Assembly: GCF_910592395.1 (NCBI RefSeq)
Contig: NC_088310.1
Span: 24,695,491 to 24,759,490, forward strand
Direction: 5' to 3'
DNA from: Lineus longissimus
Taxonomy: Eukaryota; Nemertea; Pilidiophora; Heteronemertea; Lineidae
DNA length: 64,000 nt
The position numbers and the translations under genes were made by a program. The number at the start of each line of letters is the position of its first letter. Positions within the stretch are counted from its first letter, which is position 1. This document shows positions 1-11,900 of this stretch, piece after piece. Below the pieces are notes generated by a model that worked only from the letters and a program-made list of their open reading frames with translations, searched no databases and was not told the DNA's origin.

Positions 1-540
1 ATAGAGAGCTGTCCACCAAGGGAGGTTCCAGTACAGTGCTAGGCGAGCTGAGATGATAATTACAGAGCTCCTCTTGAGAGGAAATTTTTCATCCTTCAGA
101 TTTGAATTTTTTCATCAGTTCAAAATTCTGAAAAGTTTTCAAAGTCAAATAAGTTTTGGGGCTGATGATGTTGGTTCATTTTGGGCAGAAAAAAATAAGG
201 TGAAAGATATATTTGGACTAAGATATTTTTTTCTGCGTTAGGGGTAGGGTTAGCAGAAATTTTTTTCAAAATTCTGAACAATTTTCAAAGAAAAAAAGTT
301 TTGGGAATGATGATGTTGGTTCATTTTTAGCAGAAAAAAAAAGTGAAAAAAATATTTGGACTTAAATTTTTTTTTCATCATTGACAGAGTCAGTTCAAAA
401 TTCTGAAAATGTTTCCTACCCCTAACCCTGAAACAATTTCTAAGTCCAAATATTTTGTTTGTTTTTTTTCTGCTCAAAATGAACCAACATCATCAGTACC
501 AAAACATTTTTGTCTAACACTGACATTGATATTGGCAACA
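1..540. repeat. Dispersed AT-rich repeat, copy A (no ends visible)
   Basis: This stretch shares a core with the repeats at 17977-18586 and 57951-58195. The core runs TTCAAAATTCTGAAAA..TTTTCAAAG, then a run of A and T, then GATGATGTTGGTTCATTTT, then a GCAGAAAAAA tract and ATATTTGGACTTA. The core occurs twice in direct orientation (about 110-230 and 265-370) and once more in reverse complement (about 410-515). Each unit is flanked by a G-rich GTTAGGGGTAGGGTTAG-type motif or its complement. Short reading frames here are by-products of the repeat. Neither terminal inverted repeat of the family is visible, so the copy is cut by the window edge or decayed. Confidence 0.75.
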
Positions 541-2783
541 AGAAACAAATTTCCTCAGACTTCATTGATTGAGATGTCCAAAACCCAATTATTGGAGGAT
601 TAAAAGATCTGACTGTCCCTGACTTGGAGTTAGGAGTTCAACTTTCAGATCCTGTGATTGATCACCTGACAATGAATTGCTACATTCCTTCATTGATTTT
701 TGTTCACTTTCTACTCTTAGTCTTGTTAAACATTGTTAAATTGCTGGGTTCTGACACATCTATGACAATTATGGTATTGGATTCCATTGCCACAACTAGT
801 ATGGATTATCTATTATGTGAAACTTTAAAACTTGCACAATCCATGGATTTGCAAGAATTGCTCAATATGAGGAGTTAAATGTTTATTGATTTCATATAAA
901 ATGATTATGTTGTGCAATAAAAAGTGGTTTCTGAACTTGTGGATAGTACATCAGCTAGATCTATACAGTTTCTGTTTTCATCTTTACCCTTGTTGTACCC
1001 ATATTCGGATAGAAGTTTCGAACTATAACATATCTAAACTTGTCTGGAAATGCCAGCACTTCCTTGGAGTATTTAGCAATTTCTCTTGAGTGTGTCACTT
1101 ATAACTGTTCTGGCCCTATGCTTATTTCCTATTGATACATCTGAACCACTCAACCATACACGAAACGCATTCTGTCGTGTTCGCTTCCCTTCCCTTAATT
1201 CACAGCCATGAGTTTTCTATACCGGAACTGAGTCGAACGGTGTTCAACACCATCTTAAAGCACTCACTGATACCTTTACAGAGGATGTGCTCCTCAACTG
1301 TTCCAACCTGTTAATATTGACAGGTTCTGTTTGTCACTGTTGTGTGTTATCGTCAGGATAGCGACCTGCCATTGTTCTGCTGACTGGTAAGGTTGGTTAG
1401 TCTGACATTTATTTCCGGTTGGCGGCTTGGCCTCTAATAAAACTGTCAGTTTGCCACCAGATATTGTCCCCACATTCTACTGCAAGTGACAATCCAACCG
1501 ATAGCAGAAGGCCAAATGCATTGGATGAGGTTTGTTTTGCCAAAACTGATACTGGCCTTCCCTAAGCAAATGTATCATTCCAGCAATATTGAGAGAAAGC
1601 AGCATGTGTTTCATGGCTTGATTGGAAAGTAATGGAACATTAAAAAACTATTGTGATAGAATATGTATGATATGAAAGGTGTTTTTCATGTAAACATGGT
1701 AATGGATATACAGTAGGGAATATTGCTTTAGTAATGACCTTGAACCTGTCAACATGTTATCAAATGCTATTCATTGTTAAGTCCATCCCTTTGATTACCA
1801 TGCGCAGAGTGGCACTAGTATTATCACCTTCTAGAATACTGATATGTGTGGAATAAAGACTCATCGAGTCCCCAACATCAAAGCCACCGGATCTTATCTC
1901 TTGATAGAGTAGCAAATGATTTCTAAAAATGACGTGGTGGCACCTGATAAGAACGGGTGATTTTGGTCTCAGTGTATCTCGCAAGACTTTCATTAGCAAA
2001 TAATCCTCCTGCTATGGTTGCTATTTTCCCTCACAATGACGGGACCAAGCCAAAAGGTATCTTCTGATCCTCACCGACTAAGATTATGATTACGTTCTTT
2101 GTACTCTCTGCTGAATGGACAGCTCCTTGCATATTGATTCTTTATGATTGGAAAATAGTTTCCTGAAAAGAATATTGTGTTAAAGTTAGATGTGGCAAAT
2201 GTCAGTGCAACAGCATAGTTGATAGAAAGTGTTCATAAGTTGCTTTGTGTTCAAGTCAGTATTTTGTTTATTTGGTGTTTTGCTGATATGATGTGAGGAA
2301 AGGCAAGTTATTGGTGACAATAACTGCCTTGCCTGGAAAACGCAACCCATGGAATATGGATGTAACACACGCATCAGTATACATATTACAAGGACTGTTA
2401 TTGTCCACTGGGATATGTTTTTATGTATGACCAACTTCGAGAAATGTAGCACTATCTTGATGTGATGATGTCCTTTCACTTATTCATTGTGATGCTGTGA
2501 GGTTCATTGGTAGTATTTGAACAAAGTGATTTGTTGTGCTGAAGCTGTATGCGGTTGAAGCACTTACCATATCTTGGAATGTCTGCCATTTTCACAAGGT
2601 GTCTCTCCTAGCTTATGAAAGTAGCCCAGACACGCAGTAAGGCTTTACTTTTTTATGATAGGAAAAAAGCATTATCTTCGTAGTTGCCCTTTATTGCAGA
2701 ATGTATAAGTTTCCATTAACAGAAATATGAAGAAAAAAAGAAAGCGCCAAATACATTAACTGTCATTTGATTCTTTTTTCTTT
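541..2783. other. Non-coding, nothing recognised
   Basis: AT-rich sequence with only short chance reading frames. No conserved protein, RNA gene or repeat boundary was recognised. It is either intergenic or an upstream neurexin intron. Confidence 0.6.
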
Positions 2784-2857
2784 TTCTTTCTGATGTAAAT
2801 CTGATGGCTTAGATTGTCTGTCAGAGCTCTAAGCCATCAGATTTACATCAGAAAGAA
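2784..2857. repeat. Perfect inverted repeat (30-bp arms, 14-nt loop)
   Basis: The left arm (2784-2813) and right arm (2828-2857) are exact reverse complements over 30 bases, with 14 bases between them. The arms centre on GTAAATCTGATGGCTTAGA. A transcript from either strand would fold into a long perfect hairpin. The loop sequence TTGTCTGTCAGAGC recurs three times just downstream. Confidence 0.85.
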
Positions 2858-2875
2858 GAAGATGATTATAATCCT

Positions 2876-2916
2876 AATACCAGTAATGTTTCATATTATG
2901 ATACATTACTGGTATT
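2876..2916. repeat. Second perfect inverted repeat (14-bp arms)
   Basis: AATACCAGTAATGT (2876-2889) is exactly complementary to ACATTACTGGTATT (2903-2916), with a 13-nt loop. It lies 18 bases after the larger hairpin and runs straight into the tandem repeat that follows. Confidence 0.8.
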
Positions 2917-3040
2917 GGGATTGTCTGTCAGAGCTTCTGTTATACGATACTGGTGTTTGGGATAGTCTGTCAGAGCTTCTGTTACACATTACTCATGTTT
3001 CTGGTGTTCAGGATAAGTCTGTTAGAGCTTCTGTCATCTT
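2911..3040. repeat. Degenerate tandem repeat, about 40-50 bp unit, three copies
   Basis: Three units each contain GTCTGT(C/T)AGAGCTTCTGT. They begin at about 2911, 2952 and 3002 with GGT(A/G)TT, and spacing between units varies. The consensus block is the loop sequence of the hairpin just upstream, so hairpin and tandem array probably arose together. Confidence 0.7.
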
Positions 3041-5110
3041 ATTGCCCAGTGTTAGACTAAATATGGATTTCCTTCTCCAAACCAACTCCGGGTGAAAAAT
3101 GAAAGGAAATTCAGTTCTCTTTCATCAAACTTTCCTGTCGTGCATTCATCAGGAGTCTCTTTGTGCAAATTTAACATTTAATCAAATATGGCAGAAACTC
3201 GAGCAGAATTTTCGAGTGAGACTCGAGCAAATTTTCTCTGTGTACAGTCTCGAAACACAATCCTGCAATTTTGCCGTTTGCACGTAACTTACAAGATTTC
3301 CCTGGAGATGTTGTTTACTCTGTGGAACATTAACTTAACTCTTTCAATGGTGAAAGGAAAATGGGATCATATGGAACTACGGATGCCTCTTTAGTCAACA
3401 TCATGTTGTCTTGATCTGCTCCACCGTGTTGTGTTTTCCATATGTGTCGAACTCCTGGTCAGATTTGAAGTATCGAAGTGACAACTTCAACATCGATTTG
3501 ATCCGATTCTTGCATTTCAGCAAGAATATGTTTTGATTCAAATTACACAGGCAGACACAAGCAGGAGTAATGATAACACGGTAACAAACATGACAAATCG
3601 AGAGAAAGAAACCCAGTCCCGTTTGCCTCCACTTTGCCATCATTCTCCACCAACCAGTATCTCTGATTCAGAATGACGCCTCTTTCCTATTAATTCTGTA
3701 ATTGGCCTACCATGGTCATTGACATGGAAAAAAAGATGGGTTGAAATTTTTTCCTGAAAAAATCCTTAATAAATTGCGGTCAGTCATGCAACAAAATGTG
3801 CACTCGGGATAAGGTGAGTCAGAAATGATACTGATATTTGAAACATTTCTGCCTCTCGGCCTCCCATTCTATTTGTAAGGCAGTCTCGACTCGTTTCGGC
3901 TGTTTAGGTGGATTATGTAGATTTGGCTCTAAGTCCTATTCCTGGGCAACTCAGAGGATGCCTAATACCAGAGATTTTATAGCAATCTAGTACGTTTCAT
4001 GAGGTGACTTGAGGATATGCATTCTAAATGAAGTCGGGCCGACGTAAGGTGAACCATTTTGTAACAATTTGGTGCCCTCAAAGGTCATTACTTGTGTTAG
4101 TCTCTGACAAAGAGAGAGGCATGTGTGCCTCATGCACCCCTAAATCCGCCACAATTGTGAATATGGTCAAGGGTTTTGTACTGGTATGGCCATGTAATTC
4201 TTGGTATAACTTTGTTTCTTTCCCCATCTTCTTCATTATGTATAAACAGTGAAGTCCACCTGAAAACCTTTTATCTAAACAAAATACCTTTTCTTGTCTG
4301 CCAGTTGATGTCATTAGGAATTGTAAAAAACCAGAGAATTATATATAATTGATCCAATTTAGTTTGTGCTATGTGAACATTTGGTGACTGTTGTGTCTTT
4401 CGTTTGATTCAGACTGCATGCTACAGTCCCAGCCTACACACATCACAGTATTGACCTAAATGATGAAATATCTTCATAAAGAGAACAAGTCATCTATACC
4501 CAAGGGAGTAACCCATGCCTTTTATTATAAACCAGCTATCTATTTGGTCAAACAAAACTGTCCTCTTCAAACATTTCTAGATTGATTAATGTTGGATGTG
4601 CTAAAAGTCGGGACAATTTGTGGTTTGATATATCGGGAGATACATGTGCCATGGGGTGATACCATGGGATGAGTCATTAAATGATAGCTCTGTATTTTAT
4701 CAAGTGATTGTGGTCAGAATCATTACTTGAATTTGACATGGGTACTTACTTGCCTGGCATATATATTAGGTCATGTTTGAGGGGGGATTTCAACAGTCTT
4801 TTTGGTATGCCCAAATATTTAGGACAGTCACATTTTTCTTTAGTGAGATTCAGGACAAGCAGAGGATTGTTTGGGGCTTGACCAAAATTGCTTATCAGGG
4901 AATGGGGGCATTTTTATACACCAAATCAATTAACTTATTTTTGTAATGTTTCCTTGAAACAGCATGTGAGCTATCTTAGCTCATTATTAGCTATTTTCCA
5001 ATATTTGGGTGATTTAACTGTACTGTGTTTGGCAACCCAGAGGAAACCTGCGCTGTCTAACAGACCGACCAGGAGAACACCCAGGATGGCCTCAGAGATC
5101 AGAGATGACA
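3041..5110. other. Non-coding, nothing recognised
   Basis: AT-rich sequence with short frames only. No gene, RNA or repeat boundary was recognised. Its right edge is the insertion site of the BEL element. Confidence 0.6.
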
Positions 5111-5115
5111 TACAC
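5111..5115. repeat. Target site duplication, left copy (TACAC)
   Basis: TACAC directly precedes the left LTR. The same five bases follow the right LTR at 12724-12728. Five bases is a usual target duplication length for BEL/Pao elements. Confidence 0.9.
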
Positions 5116-5725
5116 TGTAGTTTCGAATGAGATGTACCAAATATCCTTAAGAATAACTTGAACGAAGTTGTGTCCCGTAAAAAAGAAACACGCCTTTTAT
5201 TTGCCCCTTTTGATCTTTCACTTTACATAACATGACTTTGGAGATTCTAACGATGATTATGATGTCTTCATCTATATAGTGATGGCGGCGGTGGCGGCGG
5301 CGGTTCAATCTGTAAAATTAATCATTCAAATAAGCCTAATGCTAGTGATACTACCTAAAAGATATTAACCTGAGAAATATATTGATATAAATCGGGAACC
5401 GGAATCAAACTTACAAAGCTGGGGACTCTTAAGTTTCTCTGGAATTTAACTTGAAAGTAATACATATAAGTAGCCTTTAAATGTTCATCTTGCTTCCTTG
5501 ACGGTGTACATCTCACTGACTCCAGATGACCCAAAAATCTTCAATGACTTCAACATGAACTTTGTGACAGTATTAATTAACTTTTACGGCTTGACACTCT
5601 GGGAACTGCTAAGATAAGGCTAAAGTTCAGATAGGCCTACATAAATCAATAGAAAGAGAAACAGTTAGCCAGCATGAAGGATAAGAAATATGTAATATAT
5701 ATATATATTGATTTTGTCTGTAACA
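5116..5725 (-). repeat. 3' LTR of BEL element
   Basis: This direct repeat reads as identical to 12114-12723 over all 610 bases on visual comparison. It contains a GGC-rich microsatellite near 5282-5303 and an AT dinucleotide run near 5696-5708. In element sense it ends with CTACA at 5116. Confidence 0.95.
5196..5201 (-). promoter_or_regulatory. Candidate polyadenylation signal in 3' LTR
   Basis: TTTATT on the + strand reads AATAAA in element sense, about 80 bases before the element's 3' end. The same hexamer lies at 12194-12199 in the 5' LTR. This placement fits an LTR poly(A) signal, but no transcript end is visible from sequence. Confidence 0.4.
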
Positions 5726-5738
5726 TTCCGGCCCCATA
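5726..5738 (-). other. Candidate polypurine tract (PPT)
   Basis: In element sense the bases touching the 3' LTR read TATGGGGCCGGAA, purine-rich and in the position where plus-strand DNA synthesis is primed. The interrupting CC makes it an imperfect tract. A cleaner G run, TTTTGGGGGG in element sense, lies further in, near 5910-5924. Confidence 0.35.
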
Positions 5739-5948
5739 AATGCGTCCTAGCCTAGCATTTACCTAATATTCAAATCTACAAGAGACAAAATCCCTAAATC
5801 TACAAACAACCAGCCGCACATGGGCCTACATGCATACCGTAATACATATCATGGATGAGCAGTCAAAGGTTGTATGTGACAAGGTCACGCGCATCGTGTG
5901 TCATAAACATTGCCCCCCAAAAGAAACATGCTGGTCAGATGAAACTCA

Positions 5949-8900
5949 TTAGATATCAACAGACGACTCAAGTAAACATAGCTTCGTGACAGGTCGTGTC
6001 AGCTCATTGTGATGTGTTTTGATCTTGGCTGACCTTACCAGGTTGTCCTTACCAGGATACGTCTCAATTACTCGTCCCAACAACCAGGAATTCCTGTGAG
6101 CATTGTCATCTACAATCAGAACCAGGTCATCTGGCTTCAGGTTTTGACTTGCGTGACACCACTTCTGGCGCTCTTGCAGTGCAGTCAGATACTCCTTGGT
6201 CCACCTACGCCAAAACAAATCAGCAAGATACTGTACTTGCTTCCATTTCCTTCTGTACAGATCGGCCTCATCAAACAGTCCAGGAGGTTGACAGGTTCCG
6301 GGGCGCAGGAGCAGCAAATGGTTTGGTGTGATGGGTTGTAAGTCATCTGGGTCATCTGACAGCTTCGTCAGGGGTCTTCCATTTATTATGGCTTCGACTA
6401 GACACATCATTGTGTGAAGAGTATCGTCTGTCAGGTTCTGCTGCTTTATTATGCCATCTAGCACTTTCCTTACAGACCTGATTTGCCTCTCCCATACACC
6501 ACCCATATGGGATGCTGCAGGGGGATTGAAAACCCATGTGATTTCTCGTTGGCGCATGTACTCCTCAATACGGCTGAGATTCCATTCCCGTATTGCTTTC
6601 TTTAACTCTTTCTGAGCACCCACAAAGTTTGTGCCATTATCGGATCGGATCCTGATCGGCATCCCTCGCCTACTAACGAATCTCTGCAGGGCATTGATGA
6701 ACGAATCAGTTGTAAGATTCTCTGCCACCTCAATGTGTATGGCCCGGGTCGTGAGGCAGGTAAATATGCAGCCATACCGCTTCACCATGCTGCGGCCTCG
6801 TTTAACTTGAAATGGGCCGAAGTAGTCCAATCCAACATGACAAAAGGCGGCTCTAGGGGAAGCAACACGGTCACTTGGCAAGTCTGCCATTTGTTGAATC
6901 ATTGGTTTCACATTTCTTTTGCGACAGTGCAGACATTTTGTGTTGTTCCTTCTTACGGCCAGCCTTCCCTTGATTATCCAAAATTTCTGACGGACTTCCG
7001 TCAGTATCCTTTCCGATCCCGAGTGGCCCGTCAAATTATGAGAGTAACGAACTATCAAGTCCACCACATGGTGTTTCTTCGGCAATATGATCTGGTGCTT
7101 GGTTTCATCAGGAAGGTTGGAGTTTTCCAATCGACCACCCACACGCAGGATCCCATCGCTGTCCAGCACTGGGTTCAGCTTCTTTAGCTTGCAGGTCTTG
7201 AAGTTTGCCTGAATGTCACCAAATGCCTTCTTCTGCACGAATTTCAGCACCTCCTGCTCAGCTTCCAAAAGTTCATCTACAGTGAGGCCACGTCTTGGAG
7301 GGGTCATGGCAACTTGTCCGGGAATGTCCTTATTCTTGACCTTCTGGTGTAGCACCTTCTTCAGTCGCAGCATCCATGCAATCCCTTTCTTGAGCCTATA
7401 CCAACAGGAATAGTGATTTATCATCGTGCTGATTGCCTGTTGTCCTCCATCCTGAGTCGGGTTCGTTGCATAAACCTTCACCTCCGGTTTGACCTCAATC
7501 ATTCCTTCAGTCTCAATAACAATGGGCTCTTTAGGCCATTGCGTCTCCTGCTGTTTCAAGAATTCTGGTCCGTTTCTCCACCGATCATTTCCGCTTCCAA
7601 TCAATTCATCGGCTGTCATACCCCGTGATACATCATCTGCCGGATTCTGATCTGTGGGTACATGCCTCCACTGAGTAGGCACTGTGCTCTCGTGGATTTT
7701 AGCCACCCTGTTTGCCACGAAGGTCTGGTATCTCTTTGTCTTATTCCTTATGTAATAAAGTACAATCATGCTGTCTGTCCAAAAGACAGACTCGCAGAGA
7801 GGGATCTCGAGCTCGCTACGCAGAAGTTTGTCTAGTTTCACTGCTTCGACAGCAGCCGTAAGTTCCAGCCTTGGGATGGTGGTGGTCTTTAATGGGGTTA
7901 ACTTTGCCTTGGTCATTACTAGTGCGCAATGGACACGTCCATATATGTCCTCTTGTCTGAGGTAGCTTGTCGCGCCAAACCCTCCTTCAGATGCATCTGA
8001 AAAATGGTGCAGCTGGTTATGTACTACAGTGTCCTGATCTTCTGAACGCAGACATCGTGGCACAGAGAAATTTTCAAGCTTTGGTAAATCTTCAAGCCAC
8101 CTGTTCCACTGCTGCTGTTGATGTTGGGACATTCCATCATCCCACCCTAACTTTTCTCTGCACAGATCCTGGAATATAGTCCTCGCTTTCAACACGAATG
8201 GACTAACCAATCCTAGAGGGTCATAAACAGAACTCAGGATGCTAAGCACTCCTCGTCTTGTCATGGGGCGATCTTGTGTGGTAATACACGGTCTGAAGGT
8301 ATCCTGTTCTACATCCCAAACCATTCCCAAAGCTCGTTCAGTGGGTAGACCATCGCTGTCTAAATCTAGGTCCTTCATCCCCATGGCCAAGTCAGAATTT
8401 GGAATGGCTTTCAAGAGAACCCGGCTGTTACTGGCCCATTTGATGACATCCATTCCTCCTCTCTTGAGCATTTCTCGAAGACTGGTTGCCAGTACAATAG
8501 CCTCAGGGTCATTTACCTTACTTCCAAGGACATCATCTACATACATTGACCTATTTACGGTTTCAGCTGTCTCAGGAGGGAAGTCTGAAGCATTGTCAGC
8601 TGCAGTCTTCTTCAATGCATAGTTTGCAGCACTGGGGCTCCAAACCCCACCAAAGATATGTGTTCGCATTCTATAAATCCTTGGAGCCTTCGTTATATCA
8701 CCCTCGTCGAAATACAGGAAGCGGAGCACATCCCTATGATCCTTTTCAACCCTGACCTGATTAAACATTGCCCGCACATCTGACGTGAACCCTACCTTCT
8801 CCTGGCGGAACCGCAACAGTACTCCAATCAACTTATTGGTCAAGTCAGGACCTTGGAGCACATTTTCATTCAGTGAGGTTCCTCTGTGTTTCGCAGCACA

Positions 8901-11900
8901 GTCAAACACAATTCTGGTTTTCTCTGGCTTCTTTGGGTTCAGTACGGGATGGTGAGGGAGGTACCAGACCATTCCGTCCTTTCTGCTTATTTCTTCATCA
9001 GGCACCAATTCTGCATAACCTTCTTCCAGCAGGGTCTTGAACTCAGTGTTGTACCTCTCATGTAGGGTAGCATCTTTCTGAAACCTTCTTCCTAGGCTTT
9101 CCAACCTTTTCTTCGCCATACTGTAATTGTCCGGTAAATTTGGAGGCCTTTGTTTGAATGGTATGGGCAAAGTATAATGTCCATCCTGTAACACGGCTGT
9201 CCTATCCCAAAGGTCAACCACCTTTCTATCATCCATGGATAGACCAGTTCCATCACCTAGATTGTCGAGCTTCCAAAATCGCTCGACCTGCTGCTGTAGA
9301 CTTGTGTCATTGTTGATAAAGTGACAGCTGTGCCGCTCATCAGTCCTTCCATTCTCTCCAAATGGTCCATTTAGGGTCCATCCCAGGGCTGTCCTTACAG
9401 CGTACGGTACTCTTCGGGGATCGTCATCGTGACTCTTGACCTCCAGCGGGACCAAAGCCTCCGGCACGTCCTGTCCTATAAGTAGGTCTACCTTGTCAGT
9501 GTCTACCGTCAGAATATCAAGTCCTTGTAAATGAGGCAAGTCATTTAAGTCGGACGGTTTTATGTCATTAGGCCTAACGTTGAGATTAGACTTGGAGAAA
9601 ACATGAGGAAGAGTAATAACCTCCTTACCATCGAGGTCAGCCACTTCCAATCCATAAATCGTGGTCTCAAATCGACTGTCTTTCCTCTCTATTGTTGTCA
9701 ATTCTGTAATTGCCGTTTTTCCCTTTAGTCCAAGTTTGGTCGCCAGACTTTCCGTGCATAGTGTTGCCGTAGAACAGTTGTCCAACATCGCATAGGTTAT
9801 GACTTCTTCATTCCCTCCGATACCCTTGACCTTTACCGGAATGATTGGCGAGGCAATACGGTTGATACCGGCCCCAGTGGACAAAACTGTGGCATTGGAC
9901 CTTGCAGGTTGCGGCTTGACATCGGCCTTCTTCTCTTGAACATCGTGCCCGTCTGCACGAGACTTGGGTGCAGGAGCGCCATCCAAATGAAGGAGCGTGT
10001 TGTGTTTGTTCCCACAGCCAGAAACTTTACATGCAGGAGGATTACGACAATTTGATGCAAAATGCGGTCCTTTCAAACAATTCTTGCAGACCTTGTTGTC
10101 TCTCACAGTTACCCATCTCTCATTTTGCGTCATCTTCTTGAATATTTCACAGGCCGTCACATGATGCGCCTCTTTGCATACCAGGCATTTGGGTACCCTG
10201 GGCTTATCACCACTTGAACCTTGGTAACCTGTATCCGTCTGGATACTGAACGCTGACCCATGACCAGGTCTTTGCTTGTTGTTCGACTTGTGGTTGGATT
10301 CTGTCTTGGATTCCTTAGCACCACACTTACCAAACACAGGATCATTTTCTTCCTCTGCGGCTTCAGAAATAAGCTGCAGAAGGTCCTTAATGCCTGGGTT
10401 TCCTTGACTAGGCCTATCATCCTTGGTTTTCCGTATCTTCTGGACCACTCTTTTCCATCTATTCTGAAGATACTGTGGCAACCTCTCAACGATCTGCACC
10501 AAGTACGAATCGTTTAAGCGATCCAGCTGTTTCATTGCAGTCAAAGTTTCAACACAGTTTTTCAGGTCATCAGCTAGATCTCTTATCGCTTCTGGACCCT
10601 TGGCTTGCTTTCTGTTGACAATCCGGTTAACCCAGGCCTGACTCACCACAAAATCACTGCCAAACCGGTCCTTTAAAAGTTTCCTGGCAAGCTTGTAACC
10701 CTCTGTAGGGTCCTTAACTGCACAACACTCAATTACCTGCCTTGCCTTTCCAGTACAGTAACGGAGAAGCCTACTTAGCTTGACACTATCATCAATGAGG
10801 TCACGGTCAACAGAGTTCTCAAACGCTCTTATAAACAACCAATACCTGAGAGGATCCCCATCGAAGGTCATCAGGTCAACCTTAGGCAACTGCAGTGTAT
10901 TCAATAACAACCTTTGCTGCTGCTGCCCTTGATGCAAAACCTCCATAAGTGCATCCGGAAGTGCACTCACGTGACTTACTGGTACCTCCGTTGCCTGGAT
11001 ACATGTACTTACTTCATTGTTTCCTTGAAATGGAGTAGGTCTAAGGAAATTGGTGGTGACACTTTCTGGAGCCATCGGGGTCGGGGTCGACTGGTAATTG
11101 GAGATGTTGCCATGAACTTGGCCGGGATGAAACGCAGGTTGCCTGGGATTCAATCTAGGGTCGGGAATTAGGCCTACTTGTCCGGGGTCACGCTTTGGCT
11201 TGTCCTGTGACTCATTCCCGGAAACGCCCACCTTCTCATTAGTAGGTGACGTTCTACTTGAGTGAACCATGGAACATGCCCTTTCCTTGGCCCGAGCATG
11301 CGCCAATTTTGCCTTCAGCTCAAGCTCTTCCCGCTGTTGTACCATCTCGAGCTCCTTCTTGGCAAGAGCTTGTCTCTCAGCCAGTAGTGACGCCTCTACT
11401 TCATAAACGGCACAATTGGCTGCTGCCCGCATCTGGGCCATGGAAACATTGGACCTGTGGCTGCCGCTACGGGTGCTGCTACGACTTTTGACAGACCTGT
11501 GCTCAGAAGCCATGGTTGAAATTGAATCATCTGGGCTGACACTAGTATCAAATGAGCTTACATCTGAACCGACACTACTGACCCCCCCTTCTGAGATCCT
11601 GTCTTTTAAAGCCTCAGACCAAGAAGATATCTCTTCTAAGCGTTGACCCATGAAACGCGCAACCCTATCGACATACAACCTCGACTCAGCAATATCTTCT
11701 GGACTGTAAAGAAGACTATGATATGCATTATGGCATGCAAGAAAATTTGTGAACAGCCTACCTAGTTCTTCGCCTAAATCATTTATCCTTGATAACTGTC
11801 CATAAGAATCAACACAGTCCAATAATGTCTGAATTTCGTTGCCTTTTCTAGTCAATAGTCCCTTTGCGGTCGACCGTTTCTTCTTTAACACCTTTAGATC

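Noticed and set aside
5040-5110. An open frame reads through the reconstructed empty site across the BEL insertion (5115 to 12729), raising the idea of a broken exon
   Set aside because: The joined frame is short, ends at a stop soon after 12770, matches no neurexin segment I know, and lacks clear splice sites.
6735-7187. 150-codon + strand frame
   Set aside because: It is a shadow of the integrase-coding part of Gag-Pol on the other strand, as are the other + strand frames within 5949-11933.
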